Below, one piece after another: positions 1-14,500 of a stretch of 64,000 nucleotides of DNA (positions are counted from its first letter, which is position 1; every line of letters begins with the position of its first letter). The DNA lies in assembly GCA_031216445.1 (NCBI GenBank), contig CM062213.1:12153501-12217500 (forward strand), in the 5' to 3' direction. The translations under genes were made by a program, and so were the position numbers. Source of the stretch: Lateolabrax maculatus (Eukaryota > Chordata > Actinopteri > Acropomatiformes > Lateolabracidae). The notes beneath the pieces were generated by a model. It was given only the letters and a program-made list of their open reading frames with translations. It was not told the origin of the DNA and did no database searches.

Positions 1-27
1 TACGTTTTACACTGAAAACATATTTAG

Positions 28-410
28 GGCCGAGCACCAACCGGCACAAAGCCCTATTGAAATGCAAGGAATTATTATTATTTTTCTTTTTCTTTGTCCA
101 ACTGAATGCCATTTTTGAGGGGCGTAACATGCATGAAAAATTTCATGAAACTTTGCACATGCATCAGAACTGGTGAAAAATGTTATATTTTAATGGTCTT
201 GGACATGGGCGTAGAAAAATGGCTCCATAGCGCCCCCTACAAAGTTGCTAAAATGAAGCCCCTCACAAAGGTTTAACCTACATGCACGAAATTTGGTAGG
301 CACATGCAACATACCAAGACTCACAGAAAAGTCTCTTGGTGACATGACCTGAACCAAACAGGAAGTCGTCCATTTCGTCCATCTCCTCTCTGAACTTGTC
401 CAAGCCCAAG
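28..410. repeat. Teleost interspersed repeat fragment
   Basis: The stretch has the wording of a widespread fish repeat: a GGGCCGAGCACC-like start, an ATT-rich run, then a segment around 200-370 with GCGCCCCCTA, a 'GAAATTTGGTAGGCACATG' block and 'AGGAAGTCG'. I recognise it as a repeated sequence of fish genomes but cannot assign the family. No open frame of note. The rest to about 740 is AT-rich and shows nothing I can name. Confidence 0.55.
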
Positions 411-879
411 TATAAAGTTACCTATAAATATACTTGCTTATGGTATATTACTCTATTTTTCCTACCTTTGAGTGCAGAGTGACACTTCAAGCAGCTACCA
501 TTGCTTTTTGGTTGCCAAAGTTGGCTTTTCAGCTTTCATACAAGACCATCCACTCTTTCCAGCGAAATATCTTAGATATACTCAAGAGGAAGTATTCAGA
601 TAATTAACCAAAGTAAAAGTAGCAATACCATAGCTCACTTCCTGCTTTCACTCTGTCATATAGTAACGTCTAATGAGAATTTAAATGTAGTGCATGAATA
701 CAAGTGAAATAAATTCCAAATCAGCACAATATCAAACTAAATTTATTGATTTCTCATAGCATGGATATCATTTGAACAAATATGTTTTATATCGCTTATA
801 CAAAGTCCACATTAAATAAGTGGACAAAGTGCACTTGTGGTGGCAACAGCGTTACATTTTATATGTTAAAATAACTCAA

Positions 880-1137
880 CTAATAATGAGAGTAACAGCG
901 GCTGTCAAAGATAGACAATAAGACCAGAAGGCCTGTCAAAAAGCAGATCCGAAAGCGATCCTCAAATATCAAGGCAGTGACATCATGTGAACTTGAATTT
1001 ATCTGAGTAGCTGGATATGACCAGAAGAAATGGAGAAATCTCCATGGAAGCCAGTTAGTCATTATGAACAGTGCAGTTATTGCAGTTACCACATAGATTT
1101 TTGTTTCAGGTGCAATGTTGTTACAACATTTTGACAT
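880..1137 (-). CDS. Possible small membrane protein, unrecognised
   Basis: Open frame of 85 codons starting MSKCCNN, with two hydrophobic stretches (about residues 13-35, containing NWLPWRF, and 67-80, FLTGLLVLLSIF). I do not recognise a family. A potential splice acceptor (TCTCTGACAG) lies just upstream, and a minus-strand AATAAA (plus-strand TTTATT at 742-747) lies about 135 bases past the stop, so it could be a small gene or the last exon of one. It could equally be a chance ORF in AT-rich DNA; transcript evidence would decide. Confidence 0.2.
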   Translation of the reverse strand: MSKCCNNIAPETKIYVVTAITALFIMTNWLPWRFLHFFWSYPATQINSSSHDVTALIFEDRFRICFLTGLLVLLSIFDSRCYSHY

Positions 1138-2067
1138 AATACACATTCTGTCAGAGAATATTGTTACTTCAGCAGCTTTAGTGAATCACCTTCACTCTCC
1201 TTCAATACATCTTTGACGTTGCCAAGAAACGAAAGTCAAACAGCTACACTGGGGGCCAAAAGTCATGAACTACCAAGAATTGTGCATTTATGACATTCAA
1301 ATATATGTGAAGTTTGTTCAACATCAACTTAAGATTTTTTCAACCTCTGTCAAACTATGTATTTCCTGTGCGTAGCGCTGCGGGTTCCAGAAATATTTTT
1401 CCATTTTAAATTCTTATTTTAAGTTGATTTTTATTTTTATGATAATTTCAATGTTCCTCAACATATAAAACACAGTGGTCGGGGAATTTAATGACACAAG
1501 GGGTTATGTCTATTAGTAATAAATATTTCAACATCATTTAGGAGATTTGGTAAGGTCAAAGGATTGCTGTTGCTATGGATAAGAAGCCACACAGAGGCTT
1601 GAATCAGAACTGTAACAGATAGATAAACAGAATGTTGTGCTAAGTGGTTGTACTGTATACTGTACCCCTGGGAGTTATAGTAGACTTCTCTCCAGACGTT
1701 TTCATGAACAGACTTTTTCACGCCCTACTTTTTAACTGGAGCTTTATGCCCGTCCAAGCCTCGGAAGTGCTTCAGTTTGGAGTCACCAAACATTTTCTAT
1801 GCAAAAAATAAATAGGAGTCCTACTTCATGAAATTCATCTCACTTTGCAATCACTTGGCAATCAGCTTACACAGCAAAGCAAAACGTAGATTGTACTGTC
1901 AGAAGTAGTTTGTTTCTTGGTAGCAGACTCAGACTTATGGTCCCCATTGTATTATGTATACATAAGATAGGTGAATATGATTAAGGATATGTAAGTAAAT
2001 AATTGTAACAATGTTAATACACATAATATTTACACTTAAATTTGACCATATACCATTTCAAATATCT

Positions 2068-2080
2068 ATATCTATATCTA

Positions 2081-2130
<50 letters not shown>
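2068..2130. repeat. TG/TA compound microsatellite
   Basis: A few TATC units run into about five TG units and then about twenty TA units. It lies downstream of the SLC6 gene. The surrounding 1147-2490 has no supportable gene. Confidence 0.95.
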
Positions 2131-2133
<3 letters not shown>

Positions 2134-2497
2134 TAATATATAAAACATTTTTTTGAAGGGAACACTTACCACCAACATTTGCAGTGCATCACTACATCAC
2201 CTGCCATTACCTTTGGGGCTGGAGATTTTTTTTTCAATTTGTTTTATTTTGACATTTTTAGGGGTGGATTTGCTAAAAATCCTCTATGAAGGTGGCATTT
2301 CAAACATTAAACAATGATGATTTAACTATACACATGACATTTTTGACTAAAAAGAGCTTTCAAAAACATTGTCGTTTGCAATGTAGGTCTACAACAGAGA
2401 CATTTTACAGTGACTCACTGCTTATTGTGCAGGTTGCAGACCTGATATGGTGACCGTGTAAAGCTGAAAGTCTACAGAATTTATTGCTCATCATGAT

Positions 2498-2503
2498 TTT
2501 ATT
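2498..2503 (-). terminator. Polyadenylation signal of the SLC6 gene
   Basis: Plus-strand TTTATT reads AATAAA on the minus strand, 80 bases beyond the SLC6 stop codon. It is the nearest canonical signal to that stop and fits a short 3' UTR; a second TTTATT sits around 2479. Confidence 0.5.
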
Positions 2504-2582
2504 AAAAATGCTTAACTTGTAAAACCTGTTTAGAAGTTTAAAAATAAAAATATCACATTTAAAACATTATCAAAAATATTTC

Positions 2583-5500
2583 TCACATTTGCATCTCCAT
2601 CTCAGCTCCACTACTTGCCTTGTATTCATTGGCAGCAGCAGTAAGACTGTTGTCTGGGTTCAGAGGGTATTGCTCAGGTTGCTTTGCTGTATTGTGCATC
2701 TTGTTTTCAGGGCGGCAAAGCTGCCTGAGGTTCTGTAGAAACAGGATGGTGATACAACAATCAGTCAGTCACCATGGTACAAAATACTGAAGTGCAGGAA
2801 TATCACAATCTTGTACTTGATCCTTGGACTATTCCTCTATCGCCACCATGAAGTTTGAATTTGTGGGTTTAATGAAATGTCTCAACAACTATTGGATGGA
2901 TTGTTATAAAATCTGGTGCAAATATTCATGTTCCCCCCAGGATGAATTGTAATAACTTTGGTAAACCCCTTGACTCTTCATTATTTTTGCATGTTTGCAG
3001 AAAGATGCTGTCTAAACTACATGAATTTTGGGCCACACCAGCATATAGAGGTTTATTTGTATTTGAGTGACCAATGCAGTGTGTTGCTGGATCATGTTGC
3101 ATTGAGTTTTTGCCAGTTGTTGAGTGAGGTTCAAAATTTTTACCAGTGCGTTGGTACTAATGCTGTATGCATTGATCACACTGACATGAATGAAGAAACT
3201 GAGGCTTTTGACACTATGTGTGAAATTCCTTTAAATGTACTTAAAACCAAATATCGTCTGAATTACTGCTGTCAAAGTGTGTCTAGTATTAATCGTTAAT
3301 TGTTTTAATAGAGGTTAAACGATTAGTTGACTAATAAATTAGTCCAATGGCAATAATGAATTGGCAACTTTTGTTGATTAATAGTCTTTCATAATTTTTC
3401 ATTCCACCCAGATTTGATGCTTTTCTTTGTCTTATATGAAAGTAAATTGAATATCTTTGGATTTTGGACTGTTAGTTGGACAAAAAAGGTAATCTGAATA
3501 CTTGTTTTCTTGAACATGGAGGGAATTGTTTACGTTACCAAACTATTGATTGAGAAAAATCATATGCAGTTTAATCAATAATGAAAACAACTGTTAGTGA
3601 CAGTCCCAGTTTGTAATGATATTGGTATCAGGTGTGCCATGCCTTTGGTACAAAACAGGGCTTAACAGACTTAACTATCAAATAAAGTGGTGTTAAAAAT
3701 ATAAGCCTGTGTGTAGCACTAAGACACTCACAGCCACAAATGCAGAGCCTACTTAGAATAGCCTCTTACCTATAATTTCTCACATTTTTAGACATCATTA
3801 GTGTCAACATGAGTATTTTAGTCAACCATGGTGGCATGTGCAGCTGCATGTCCTTGACCAGCATTTCTAGCTAGAGGACCTCATTGACATACTGCTGCTC
3901 CTTTTGATGCTTTTAAATCTTAAAGTATGTTATTGAACTCTGATCCTTGTTGTACAGCAGTATTTAACTAGTTCTCATCGGTTAGAGCAATGACTGAGCT
4001 CACCATGATTCTCATTTATTAAAGAAATACAAAGTTGATAGTTCTTCATTTGTGTCTTTCATTGTTTTCTTCACTGCCTAAAATTAACCATAAAACTAGT
4101 TTCAAGCATAGAAGGATGGTACATAGTACATGTAGTTGTACTACATTCATTTATTTGAATTAGTGTTCCATCAAAGTAGAGAAGGATATTAATAACAAGT
4201 AACGTGACGTTAAATCACGTCTTAAGTAATTGTGTTAAGCAAGAATAAAAGCTTACATATAAAGATTTTCTATTAACATAAACTGATCTATCACATTTGG
4301 GCTGCAACTAATAAGGCCAACCAACAATGAAAAACCTCGAGATATTCAGTTTATTATAAAAGAAGACTAAGAAAACTAGCAAATATTCACGTTTGAGGAG
4401 CTGGAACTGGTCAATTTTTGTTTTTTTTTTCCTTGAAAATGCAACTTAAATGACAAATTGATTTTCAAAATAGTTGCTTAATAAATTTTCTGACCATCGA
4501 CTAATTGTTTCAGCTCCATATCACATACGACTACATTCCTATTTTCATAATATTTATTTTTATTATCTAAGCGCATACCTGCCATACTGTCCCTTTCATC
4601 TGAGAAACTTTAAAGACGATCCACAGAGGAACCAGGAGAACACAGAACAGTCCAAGGCACCAGCCCAAAGCATAAGCCCAGGTCGGGTAGACGTAGGTTT
4701 TGTTGAACTTGAGAGGTTTGTATTTCACCAATGAAAAGATGAAAGTACCCTGACAGGAGAAAAAAACTATTATTTTTATACAGTTTCAATATTTTTTTTC
4801 CTTGAAGAATGTTATATTTGTTATTAACATATAGAAGTGTTCTCAGTAAACATTGCACACATATGAATCATTAACTGGTTTATTTTGGTGTCTTTTCATT
4901 TACACTTTGAGGCTAAAACTATTGGACAGAGTCATCCACCAATTTTTGTGTACTTTTGGTCTGGGAAGGTTTTTCTTCACAAAATCTTAATTCTACAGCA
5001 CACAACATTTTAGACAAAAATTGTGTTTTTAACATTGTGGCAAAGGTTTGGGGTAGTCTCTTTACTGTTTCAACACATTGTTTACACAACACATTGACAT
5101 GCCCTTATGCAAAAGCAAGTCCGTTAAATAGTTTTTTATGATTTATGTATGAAAGAACTTGACTGGTCTGCACAGAGCCCTATGGCCGGGTTCACAAAGA
5201 TACACTTTGACTAAACAGACTTCAGATGGATGCACTGGTTGCATAGTCTGGTTCCTGACTATCTCACAAAGGACTAATTAAAAATAAGTCTGTCTTAAGA
5301 ATTAGACTAATCTAAGAGAAAAATTTAAATGGGCCTAACACTACTAGACCTTTGCAGCCCCTGACCTCGACCCCTGACCCTATACACCTTTAAGAAGAAT
5401 TATCAGCAAACATCAGTGCCTGACGCTATTCTTGTAATTGTAAAGACTAGCTTTGTTTGGTCTTTTATATTCAATTACTTATTTTGTACCCATCTCATTC

Positions 5501-8500
5501 CCTCCTCCTCAGAGGCAGTTTGAAGTGAAAAGTGAGTGAGAAAGAAAGAAAAACCTTTGGGAGATGTATCCTGAATTATATATGATTCTTTATAGATATA
5601 TGAAAAACTCATTCACTCTGACATTTATATTATGCACAAATACATAAAACTACTTTTTTTAATTTTTTTTTACTTTTGGTGGGAATTAACAAAACTCTCT
5701 TCCACTCACCAGACAAACAGAAGGGGTAATGTAAAGCCAGCAATACTTCATTATCGGCCATGGACGATAACCTATCATGTCTTCAATGTTGTCATAGAGA
5801 TGATCTGCACCTGGTCATCAAAAAGGAAATAAAGAGTTTTAATTTCAAATCACCCAAAACAATAGTTACAACACTTAAGCTTGGTTGTATTTTGTATTTT
5901 TGCTTGTACCTTCATATTAGACAGATTTGACTATCATGATCAAAAAGTAATTATGCAAGGCAAAAAGCAAACGGGAAGAAATGGTTTTGAGGCAGGATTT
6001 AGGAGTAACTATTGTGGGTGCTAGTGTTACAATTATAACCACTTCACAATATCAAATATTTTTCTCACCCTCCCTACAGTCTCTTGTGAGGCCACATTTA
6101 AATCCCTCTTGACAAGGGGGCAGTGAGAAGGACATGTTTTTAAAGAGTGAACGTAAAGAGCACTCAAAGATCTTTTGTGTTCATTCACATTCAAAGAAGG
6201 AGTGCCAAAGAGACCAAATGCCTCTCCTCAAGAGGATCTAATGTCCATCAGGCTTAGATAAGCTTAAACAGAAGTGATGGGGGGAACAAAGCTGAGTAAA
6301 AGAAAAACATAAGTGTTAAAGTGAGGAAAAAATATCTAGTAGCCCCAGTGGAGCATTTCCTCAGCTGTTTCAGATGTTGAACTGACAGCAATCTGAATTG
6401 GACCAACAGTTCATCTTGTGTCGTTCCAGGCTTTGATCTGTGCTTCACAAAGCATGTTGTCCTTCGCTGGTTAGGCCAATAATTTGACTTCACTTCAGTC
6501 CAAAAACATGACTAATAACTGAATAAAAGCTTTTTATTTGATTTATAAAATGGGCTTTTCTTTGTTTTTCAAAAGATTTTTTTTTTAACCAAGACCAAAC
6601 CTTATAAAACCTTTAAAAATGTCTAATATTAGAATAATTAAAGGCATAAAAACAAAAGCCGTATCAAGTATATTGCTGATTAATGCAGGATAACCATAAT
6701 GACTCACCATATATCCATCCGATTGCTATCGACTGACATACTGAAAGGAGGAGGAGATTGTTGCCACTACATACATAATGGTCAAAAAGTTGAAGGAAAT
6801 ATAAGCCTCCCTGCAGGGAAAATAGAGGGTCAATTGTTACTGCAAATCAAACAGAAAAACAACACCAACTCTTGTGCAAATTCAATCTCGTGCTTTATGT
6901 CAATTACATGAGGATTAAAGCAATTCAGTGTGCTACAGGTCCAGGACAGATTGTAAGTTAAATAAAAAAGGTGGTGTAATATTCAGTATTGGCCTGTTTT
7001 TGGACAGTACACAGGCTAGCTTTTAATTGTGAACGGACCACAAACATGAAAAGTTCTCACCTCTGAGACAAGAAGGAGGCCGAGAAAGAAGCAAACAGTG
7101 CAGAGACAAAGCAGCAGCAGTTCTCGACGATAAGCTCTTCGAAACACAGTGGGGAACATGTCTGTCACTGAAGTCATCAGGCACTCCAGACTCACAAACT
7201 GCCAAAGACACAGACCGATGAGTAAACTGAAATACATTACTGAAGAACAGAAAAAGCCATTCTCTGCAATTTACAATGTTTAAATAATACTAAAAATTGA
7301 GGATTTATAACTGCTTAATGCAAACATATTTTTATGTCACCTGTGTGTCTGCACCCAACAAGATGACCATGACAAAGAAACATATTGCCCATAACTGGGG
7401 TAAAGGCATCATGGCTACTGCACGTGGATAGGCGATGAATGCCAAGCCAGGTCCTGTATTTGAGAACATACAGGATTATACATAGATTTTTTAATAATAC
7501 AAAAACTTGAATAATACAGATTACTATTAGGGGGCAATATTCATCTTATTGTAAAATAATGTAACAAAAGATAAAATACACTCAGTTGCCATGGTATTCC
7601 AGCTACCACAAGAGTGAGAGTAAATTCTTTGAAGTAAAGATTCAACCCATTGCTGCAGACAAGGCTTTGTGACCCTAAATTTACTTGATGCCATTATTTA
7701 TTTCCTGTGGTTCAATAATTGCTGTAAACATGGTGCTTCTCCCAATCGAAGTGAAGCTCTGTTGGGTTGGAAATCTCACAAAAGTGATGGTTTCTGAAAC
7801 CAGCATCAGTAATATTGAAGAGGTTGAGCCCAGGAAGGGTGTTAAATTGCCTTAGGATCAAAGGTTGTCATAAAAACAATTTTTGGCATTACTATCAGCA
7901 GTGTTTAAGCAGAGAAAAAGATAATCCAGGAGGTTTGTCTCTAAAATGCAGAATTCTAAATATTTGCATTAAAATTAGCATACATATTTTCCAAGGATGT
8001 AATATTATATTTGCTGTGAAACAAGCACAGATCCACTTCCAAATAAAATTTGATTATTCATTAGCTTGATGAGTGATGGCCAGTGTGTCCTGCAGTACAT
8101 TATTATGCTGGAAGCTAACAATTCAAAATGGCTAGACAAAGTGAAAACCACACTAATATAAATTTTCTCAGCCATAGGGCCAGTCACAGTCCCGTTATTT
8201 GAGCACAAACAACAGCTAAACTCTCAACCGTATCTACGAGCTTCATAATTATTTGGTGGTCTTACCAGAAGCAGCAACTTCCGAAATTGGCAGTCCTTGT
8301 TCGTAGGACATAAAGCCCAAAACTGAAAAGATTGCAAACCCTGCCACAAAGCTTGATCCGCCATTCACCAAACATAGAACAAATGTGTCCCTAGGAGAGA
8401 AACAAACAACATGTATTTAGCAAAAGAGTGACTCTTTGGTAATTTTGTTTTCATTTTAAAAACAAATTAAATTATGCAAAAATGTTACTATGAGAAGAAA

Positions 8501-11500
8501 CAACAAAGCATGACAGAGATAATAGTAGATAAATCTCAAAACACATTTGGGTGGTCAAGACACAAAGTTCTGATTAGGACGCAAATGAGACAGAGTGTTT
8601 GTACAGGAATATAAAACATACTGATATATTGAGAGGGGTAAGACATGTATCGACAGGGTCTTCAAGTTTATACGAAATATTGTACCACAATTTTAGGCAC
8701 TAATTTAGGCCAGACATTGAAAGCAATAAATATTAAAACAACATTACACTAAATGACAACAAAGATATTCTTATGGATGTCAGTATCAGAACATCCCAAA
8801 TTACATCTAATATAAGGCTCTTCCCCCAGAACTGTCATTTATACTGGGTACACTGGAGACGCTAGGGACCCACCACTTTTTGAAATGGCCAATATTGTCC
8901 CTGTCACTTTTTAAAAGCATAATCTGTGACAAATCTTCTGAAAAATAGCTTCCACCAAGAAATGTTAACTAACAAATGAGAATGCTTTGAGAAAGGTTAA
9001 TTTACACAATAAGAGGGAAAATTATTATTGGCATGGTTCAATTGACATGGTGTTGCAGCTGTGGATCTGATGCATATGCATGACTGTTACCTGTGCAGTC
9101 GATGTTGTTGGCTTGTTATGTACTGAGTATTTTCGTATTGTCAGCTATAATAGCGTAGGTGATGCCCTTTTGATACATTGTTATACAATTTTTTTCCTGC
9201 CCTGATTATCTACTCTGATCCTGATTACATTACCTAAACTTACGTACTTTGAAGACCATTAAAAAAAACGTCTTTTCATCCGTCTTTGAGGACGAGGATA
9301 TGTGTGACTGTGTGACGACTCGTATGGACTCCTGATTTTACTTCCTGTTTTATTTTGTAATTACCTGCCCTCTTGCTTTCCAGTTTGCGTTACTTCCTGC
9401 CATTGTTGAGTTTCCTGCCAGTTTGATTCCTCACCTGTGTTCTATTCCCATCAGCTCTCTTATACCCCTTATACCCCTAGCTGTTCTGTTTGAATTTGCC
9501 AGAGAGTGTTAGTTAATTTGCAAGACTAGCTTTCAAGCCATTCTTTGTTCTAATTTTTTTAACTAGCCTGTTCATTTTTCCTCCTGACCCTTGTGAGCCA
9601 TTTTGGAGTTACCTTTTGTTTGTCAGAATTTTTGCTCCACTGACTGCCTGTTTGTTTTATGTTCGGAACTCCCAGTAAACTTTTTTTGGACTGTTTCGAT
9701 GTGTTTCCTGCAAATGAGTCTCTTTGTCTGACCATCACAGACTGTGTGTATTTGTTGCTTGTCTTTGCCCTATATGATAAAAAAAAAAAAAACTTTAAAA
9801 TGAATATCTTTGGGTATGGGACTGTTAGTTGGACAATTCAAGCAATTTGAATTCATTGCTTGGAAAATTATATTTAACAATTTATGATTTTTTTTGGGGG
9901 GGGGGACAACTTATCAAGAAAATAATCAGCATATTAATTATAAAAATAATCATTAGTTGCAAGGGGAAAAATAATTGCTAGATCTCAGACCAATCAACAT
10001 GTTTTAGTGATGCAATTAAATAAAAAAACAAGAGAAGAGAGCACTTACTTGTAGCAATCATTGTTATACTGATTGTAACTGCCCAGAGCTGTCAAACTTC
10101 CCTGACAAATCCCAAAAGAGAAAAGAACTTGTGCACCTGCATCCATCCAAACCTAAGCAGACACCAAAACATAAATATTATTTAACACTTAAACTACTGT
10201 AAGAGTGGAAACTGCTGCACATATTTCACAGTGTTTGGTTCTCTGGTGGGTCGTGATTGAGCTGGCAGCTTGTCTTTGGTATAAAAATGTTTGACTGTAT
10301 AACTCAACAAATTCTGTCTTTTCCCTGGTCTGAAACCCAGGTGGCAGCACAAATCTCTGCATGTCTGGCTGACATTCCTTCCACGGAAAGTATCCCCAAT
10401 CCGCAACCTCTTCATCAACATTGCGAACTCTGTGGTGTCTGCGGCTCGGACTGCAAGGAACATGGGTGTGACACTGGACGACTAGCTGTCCTTTTGCTGC
10501 CAAAATCACTGCGACAACCCGCTCCTGCAGATTCATGCTCCACAACATCAGGAGGATATATTCGTTCCTCACCCTGAGGGTGACCCAGGTTCTCGGCCAG
10601 GCTCTTGTCATCTAGAGCCTAGACTACTGCAACTCTCTTCTGGCTGGTCTGTCTGCGTGTGGCATTCATATTCTGCAGCTCATCTAGAATGTAGCAGCCC
10701 GGCTGGCCTTTAATCTACCCAAGTTTACCCAAGTAATGGTTAAACCATCATCCCCCACCTATCCACCATGCTCTGCTACTGCCAAACGGCTTGCTACTCC
10801 TTCACTACGAGGGGGGGGGCCCCAGCTACCACTCAACCAAAATCACGACTGTTTTCTGTCCCGGCTTCACAATAGTAGAACGAGCTCCCCACTGACATCA
10901 GGACAGTAGGAACTGTTCCCATCTGCGCAGACTGAAAACTAATATTTTCAGACTGCATCTTGGCACATGAATGATTTGATGAATCTGATGTACCAGCATG
11001 ATTCTTGCAATTTTTGGGCTGTATCCACATGGTTGAATACACTTATGTAAGTCGATTTGGATAAAAGCGTCAGCCAAATAGATGTAATGTACTTACTTGA
11101 GGGTCCACCAACCTTGTTGGGTCAGGATACAGGTAGAAAGCTATGCCGTCGATAGCTCCTGGTAAAGTGAGCCCACGAGCCAACAGAACCACCAGCATCA
11201 CATAAGGGAAAGTGGCTGTAAAGTAAACTACCTGTCAACATGAGACAAAGGCAGGTTTGTGTTTTTAATGTTGATTTAAGTAATCATTGATTCTTGGAAT
11301 CTGACGCTGCAACAGAACAGCTAAATAAACAAGCAAAAGTTACATGAAAGAAAAGTTCATATCAAGGGGACATTGTAAATTATGTATTCAGTCAGTACAG
11401 TCCTCTAATGCAAGAATGAAGTTTTCTTTGGGTACGAAAGAAATTCACAATGTTGTTCTGTTGTCCATCTTGGTCATATCCCTTGACCACCTTCAAATCT

Positions 11501-14500
11501 ACATCATGGACTGTTTTGCTTTAGGAACATGTATATAATTTAGCATCTAACTTCTTAACTTAACTATAAAACCATTTACTTGTTATTCTGTCACAGTATG
11601 GCGCTGCTCTTATGACACGTTGCTGGCAGCTGTATTAATATTTTCTAATTGTTTCAAGATCCCTATCACCCCCTTTCTGACTCTTCTTTTTACTCTTGTA
11701 TGACATTTTTGTGAATGAAACTTGGCCACAAACAGCGTAACAGGCAGCCTTTACAGTACAATAGCAATTTAGGAGTCGATCATGATGATCTGATCTTGCA
11801 TGACGCTCATTGTATATGCTGTATGACACCTCATCAAAAATTCTACCTTTCAACAACTTACAGACTGGTAACAAATTTACAGAAAAACTAAAATAAATGA
11901 GAAATATAATGAATGCAAATGCTTCCATAAAGGTGTACCATCCCAACAAAAGCTGAGCAGGTCCAGTCCACCTCGATTTTGGATTAAAATAGCATGAGGA
12001 AAAGCTATAAGCGACTTTTTAATTATTTTCAATTCATATAGATCCCATGAATGTGATCCCAAAATGTTTTAATACATTTCCTCATCAGACGCTATAAAAG
12101 GACACCCACATATGCAAAATCACAAAGTCATCTTCTAAAAAAAGACTTCTACCTTTCCAGTTGACCTCACTCCTTTCCAGACACAGAAGTAGCACAGGAT
12201 CCATGCCAGTAAGAGACACAAGGCCAACTCCCACCTCAGGCTACCAATCTCCTCAATCCCTTGAGATATACCCAGTACTCGTCTCCTGAAAAAAAAAAAG
12301 CATCATATTGCAAAACAGGAGCAGTAAAACAGTTTGGAGACAAAAACAGAGAGCTTTGTCCAAGACTGGTAATAATGATCATAAAATAATAAAGATGGTT
12401 ATTATGGCAGTGAAGAATCACTGATCAATGTGACTGATCACATGGTATTAAATACTACATTGCAAAACATTCATGTTGGAAAATAAGCAAATGTTTTTGG
12501 CCCTGCAGAAGTAGCTTCTCAGTGTCAGGTAGAAATGAGCAATTGTGAAAACACTTGAATACAGTAATACAACATCAGAACTCAGCACCATAAACATTAG
12601 TGATGCCGTGAGCACATATGAGCCCTGTACAGCCACATGAACAAATCATTTGTCGTATTTTTGTATCTCGTGTGAACTCATTTTCAGATGCTGTCCTCTT
12701 CACCTCAGCATATGATATGGAAGAAAGATGGATAAGTAATTTATTTTTATGTATAACTGGCCAACAAGTGTAGCATATCATACAGTCCATTTCTCAAACA
12801 GTATCACTTAACCAAAGTCAACTGGCCAAATGGTTTGGGGATAGAAAATCCTCCCACAGAGCTGAGTTCAAGTTCAAGTTGTTCCAGTGGTGTATTCTTT
12901 ACCACATACTGAAAAATCAACTTTGGAGAAAAATGTGTTTTAAGTCAAAATGATGGTTCTTTATATTGCCTGAACTAAATTCATAGTATACTGAATGTTC
13001 TGCATGTTATCTCTGTGGAAATGTTGACCATGACTCAGCAAAAGCAATGAAGGAACACTTTCACACCCTGTTTTACGTCCTTGCTGCCAAATGTCTTTGT
13101 ATGCACTGGCCAAATACTTTGAACTGTAACAGATGCATTAAAAAGATAAAGATATATTGAAGTTTGGATCTTTGCAACATTGCACAAGAAGAAGTAAAAT
13201 ATTATGTCTTTTTGGAAAAGTGAAAATGGCTGGGCCATATCTTTTGGGCCTGTCTTGACTCAAAGAAAGTTGACTCACTGAAAGAAAACTTTGCTCCTGA
13301 AACTTTAGCATGCCAACATGCTCAAAATGACTATGGTAACATGTGTTAAACAGCTATAATGTTTAACATGTTCACAATCATTATGTACTGCTTTAGCATG
13401 GTAACAATTGCTTATTAGTAATAAACACAAAATTCAGTCTTGGCTGATGAGAATATGGTGGAGCGACCGGTTGACTGACAATGCCATCCATAGAGCCAGG
13501 CTGCTAGAAAGGCTGAAGAGGGAAAACAGGTGGCCAACACTGGAGTCTACCGAGAAATAATGAGCCATTATGGGCTAAACAACATTTAAATGCAGTTCAC
13601 AGGTGATCAAATATCTTGTCACATTTCTTGGATAGACCTCTACATGTACCAGTGTTCCTAATGTGTCACCAATTGGATCTATGGGCTGCCATAGACTCTC
13701 TTTACAGAAAGAGGAAAGACAAAGAACGACAAACACAAAAAATGAACAGGATAACTCAAGTGTTTAGCATCCTGTGTGAAATGTGTTATCAGCTATAAAG
13801 GAAGGGAGGTGTGAATGACACTTACTCCCAGAATTCTGTTGCAGGCGTTGTTGCATTCGCAATTGCTGTCCAATTCGATGACACATTTGTTCTATCAAAT
13901 TCAACACAAGACTCTGTGAAAAAAAAATAGAATATAATTTAATTCAAATCAAAGTATAAATAAATATTTGAAAACAAAAAGGCACTTATATATACTCATT
14001 AAACACAGTATTTTTGAAGGTTAAATGAAGGTTGACCATAGTGAAAACACTGGTGGACTACATAACCCACAGGCACCACACCCCATTACTGGAATGAACA
14101 GTTTGGGAATTCCTTTCATGATACCGCAATAGTAGTTTTAGTTGTCTGTTTAACTTTTGCAAGCTACTGGGCTGTTGTGAAACCAATCACTTGAACTATC
14201 AATCAATCAGAGTGCAAGCATTTTGAGAATCTAGAAATTCAAATCCAAGCTTGCGGGCCTCTCTCTATTACTACTGTTGTGAAGATATAGGTGAAAAAAA
14301 GCTCATTTCTGCATCTGTGCGCATGTGTACCTGTGTTCCAGGAGTTCCTGCAGCTGGCCCACGGGAGCTCCGCGCTGAAGGACGAGAAGAGGTAGAAGAA
14401 AGCCCATGCCTGGATGACGATGTACGACACGGCAGCATATGCAATCACGACCTGGGTAGCATAACCAATCCCTGAGGAGACAGACAAAGTTTGGTCAGTG

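Noticed and set aside
2958..3299. 113-codon plus-strand ORF
   Set aside because: It begins inside a family A repeat, runs toward a family B repeat in an SLC6 intron, has no recognisable domain and lies opposite to the gene strand.
10189..10611. 140-codon minus-strand ORF and an overlapping 106-codon plus ORF
   Set aside because: Both are readings of the degenerate L2 LINE; conserved reverse-transcriptase pieces appear only in broken plus-strand frames.
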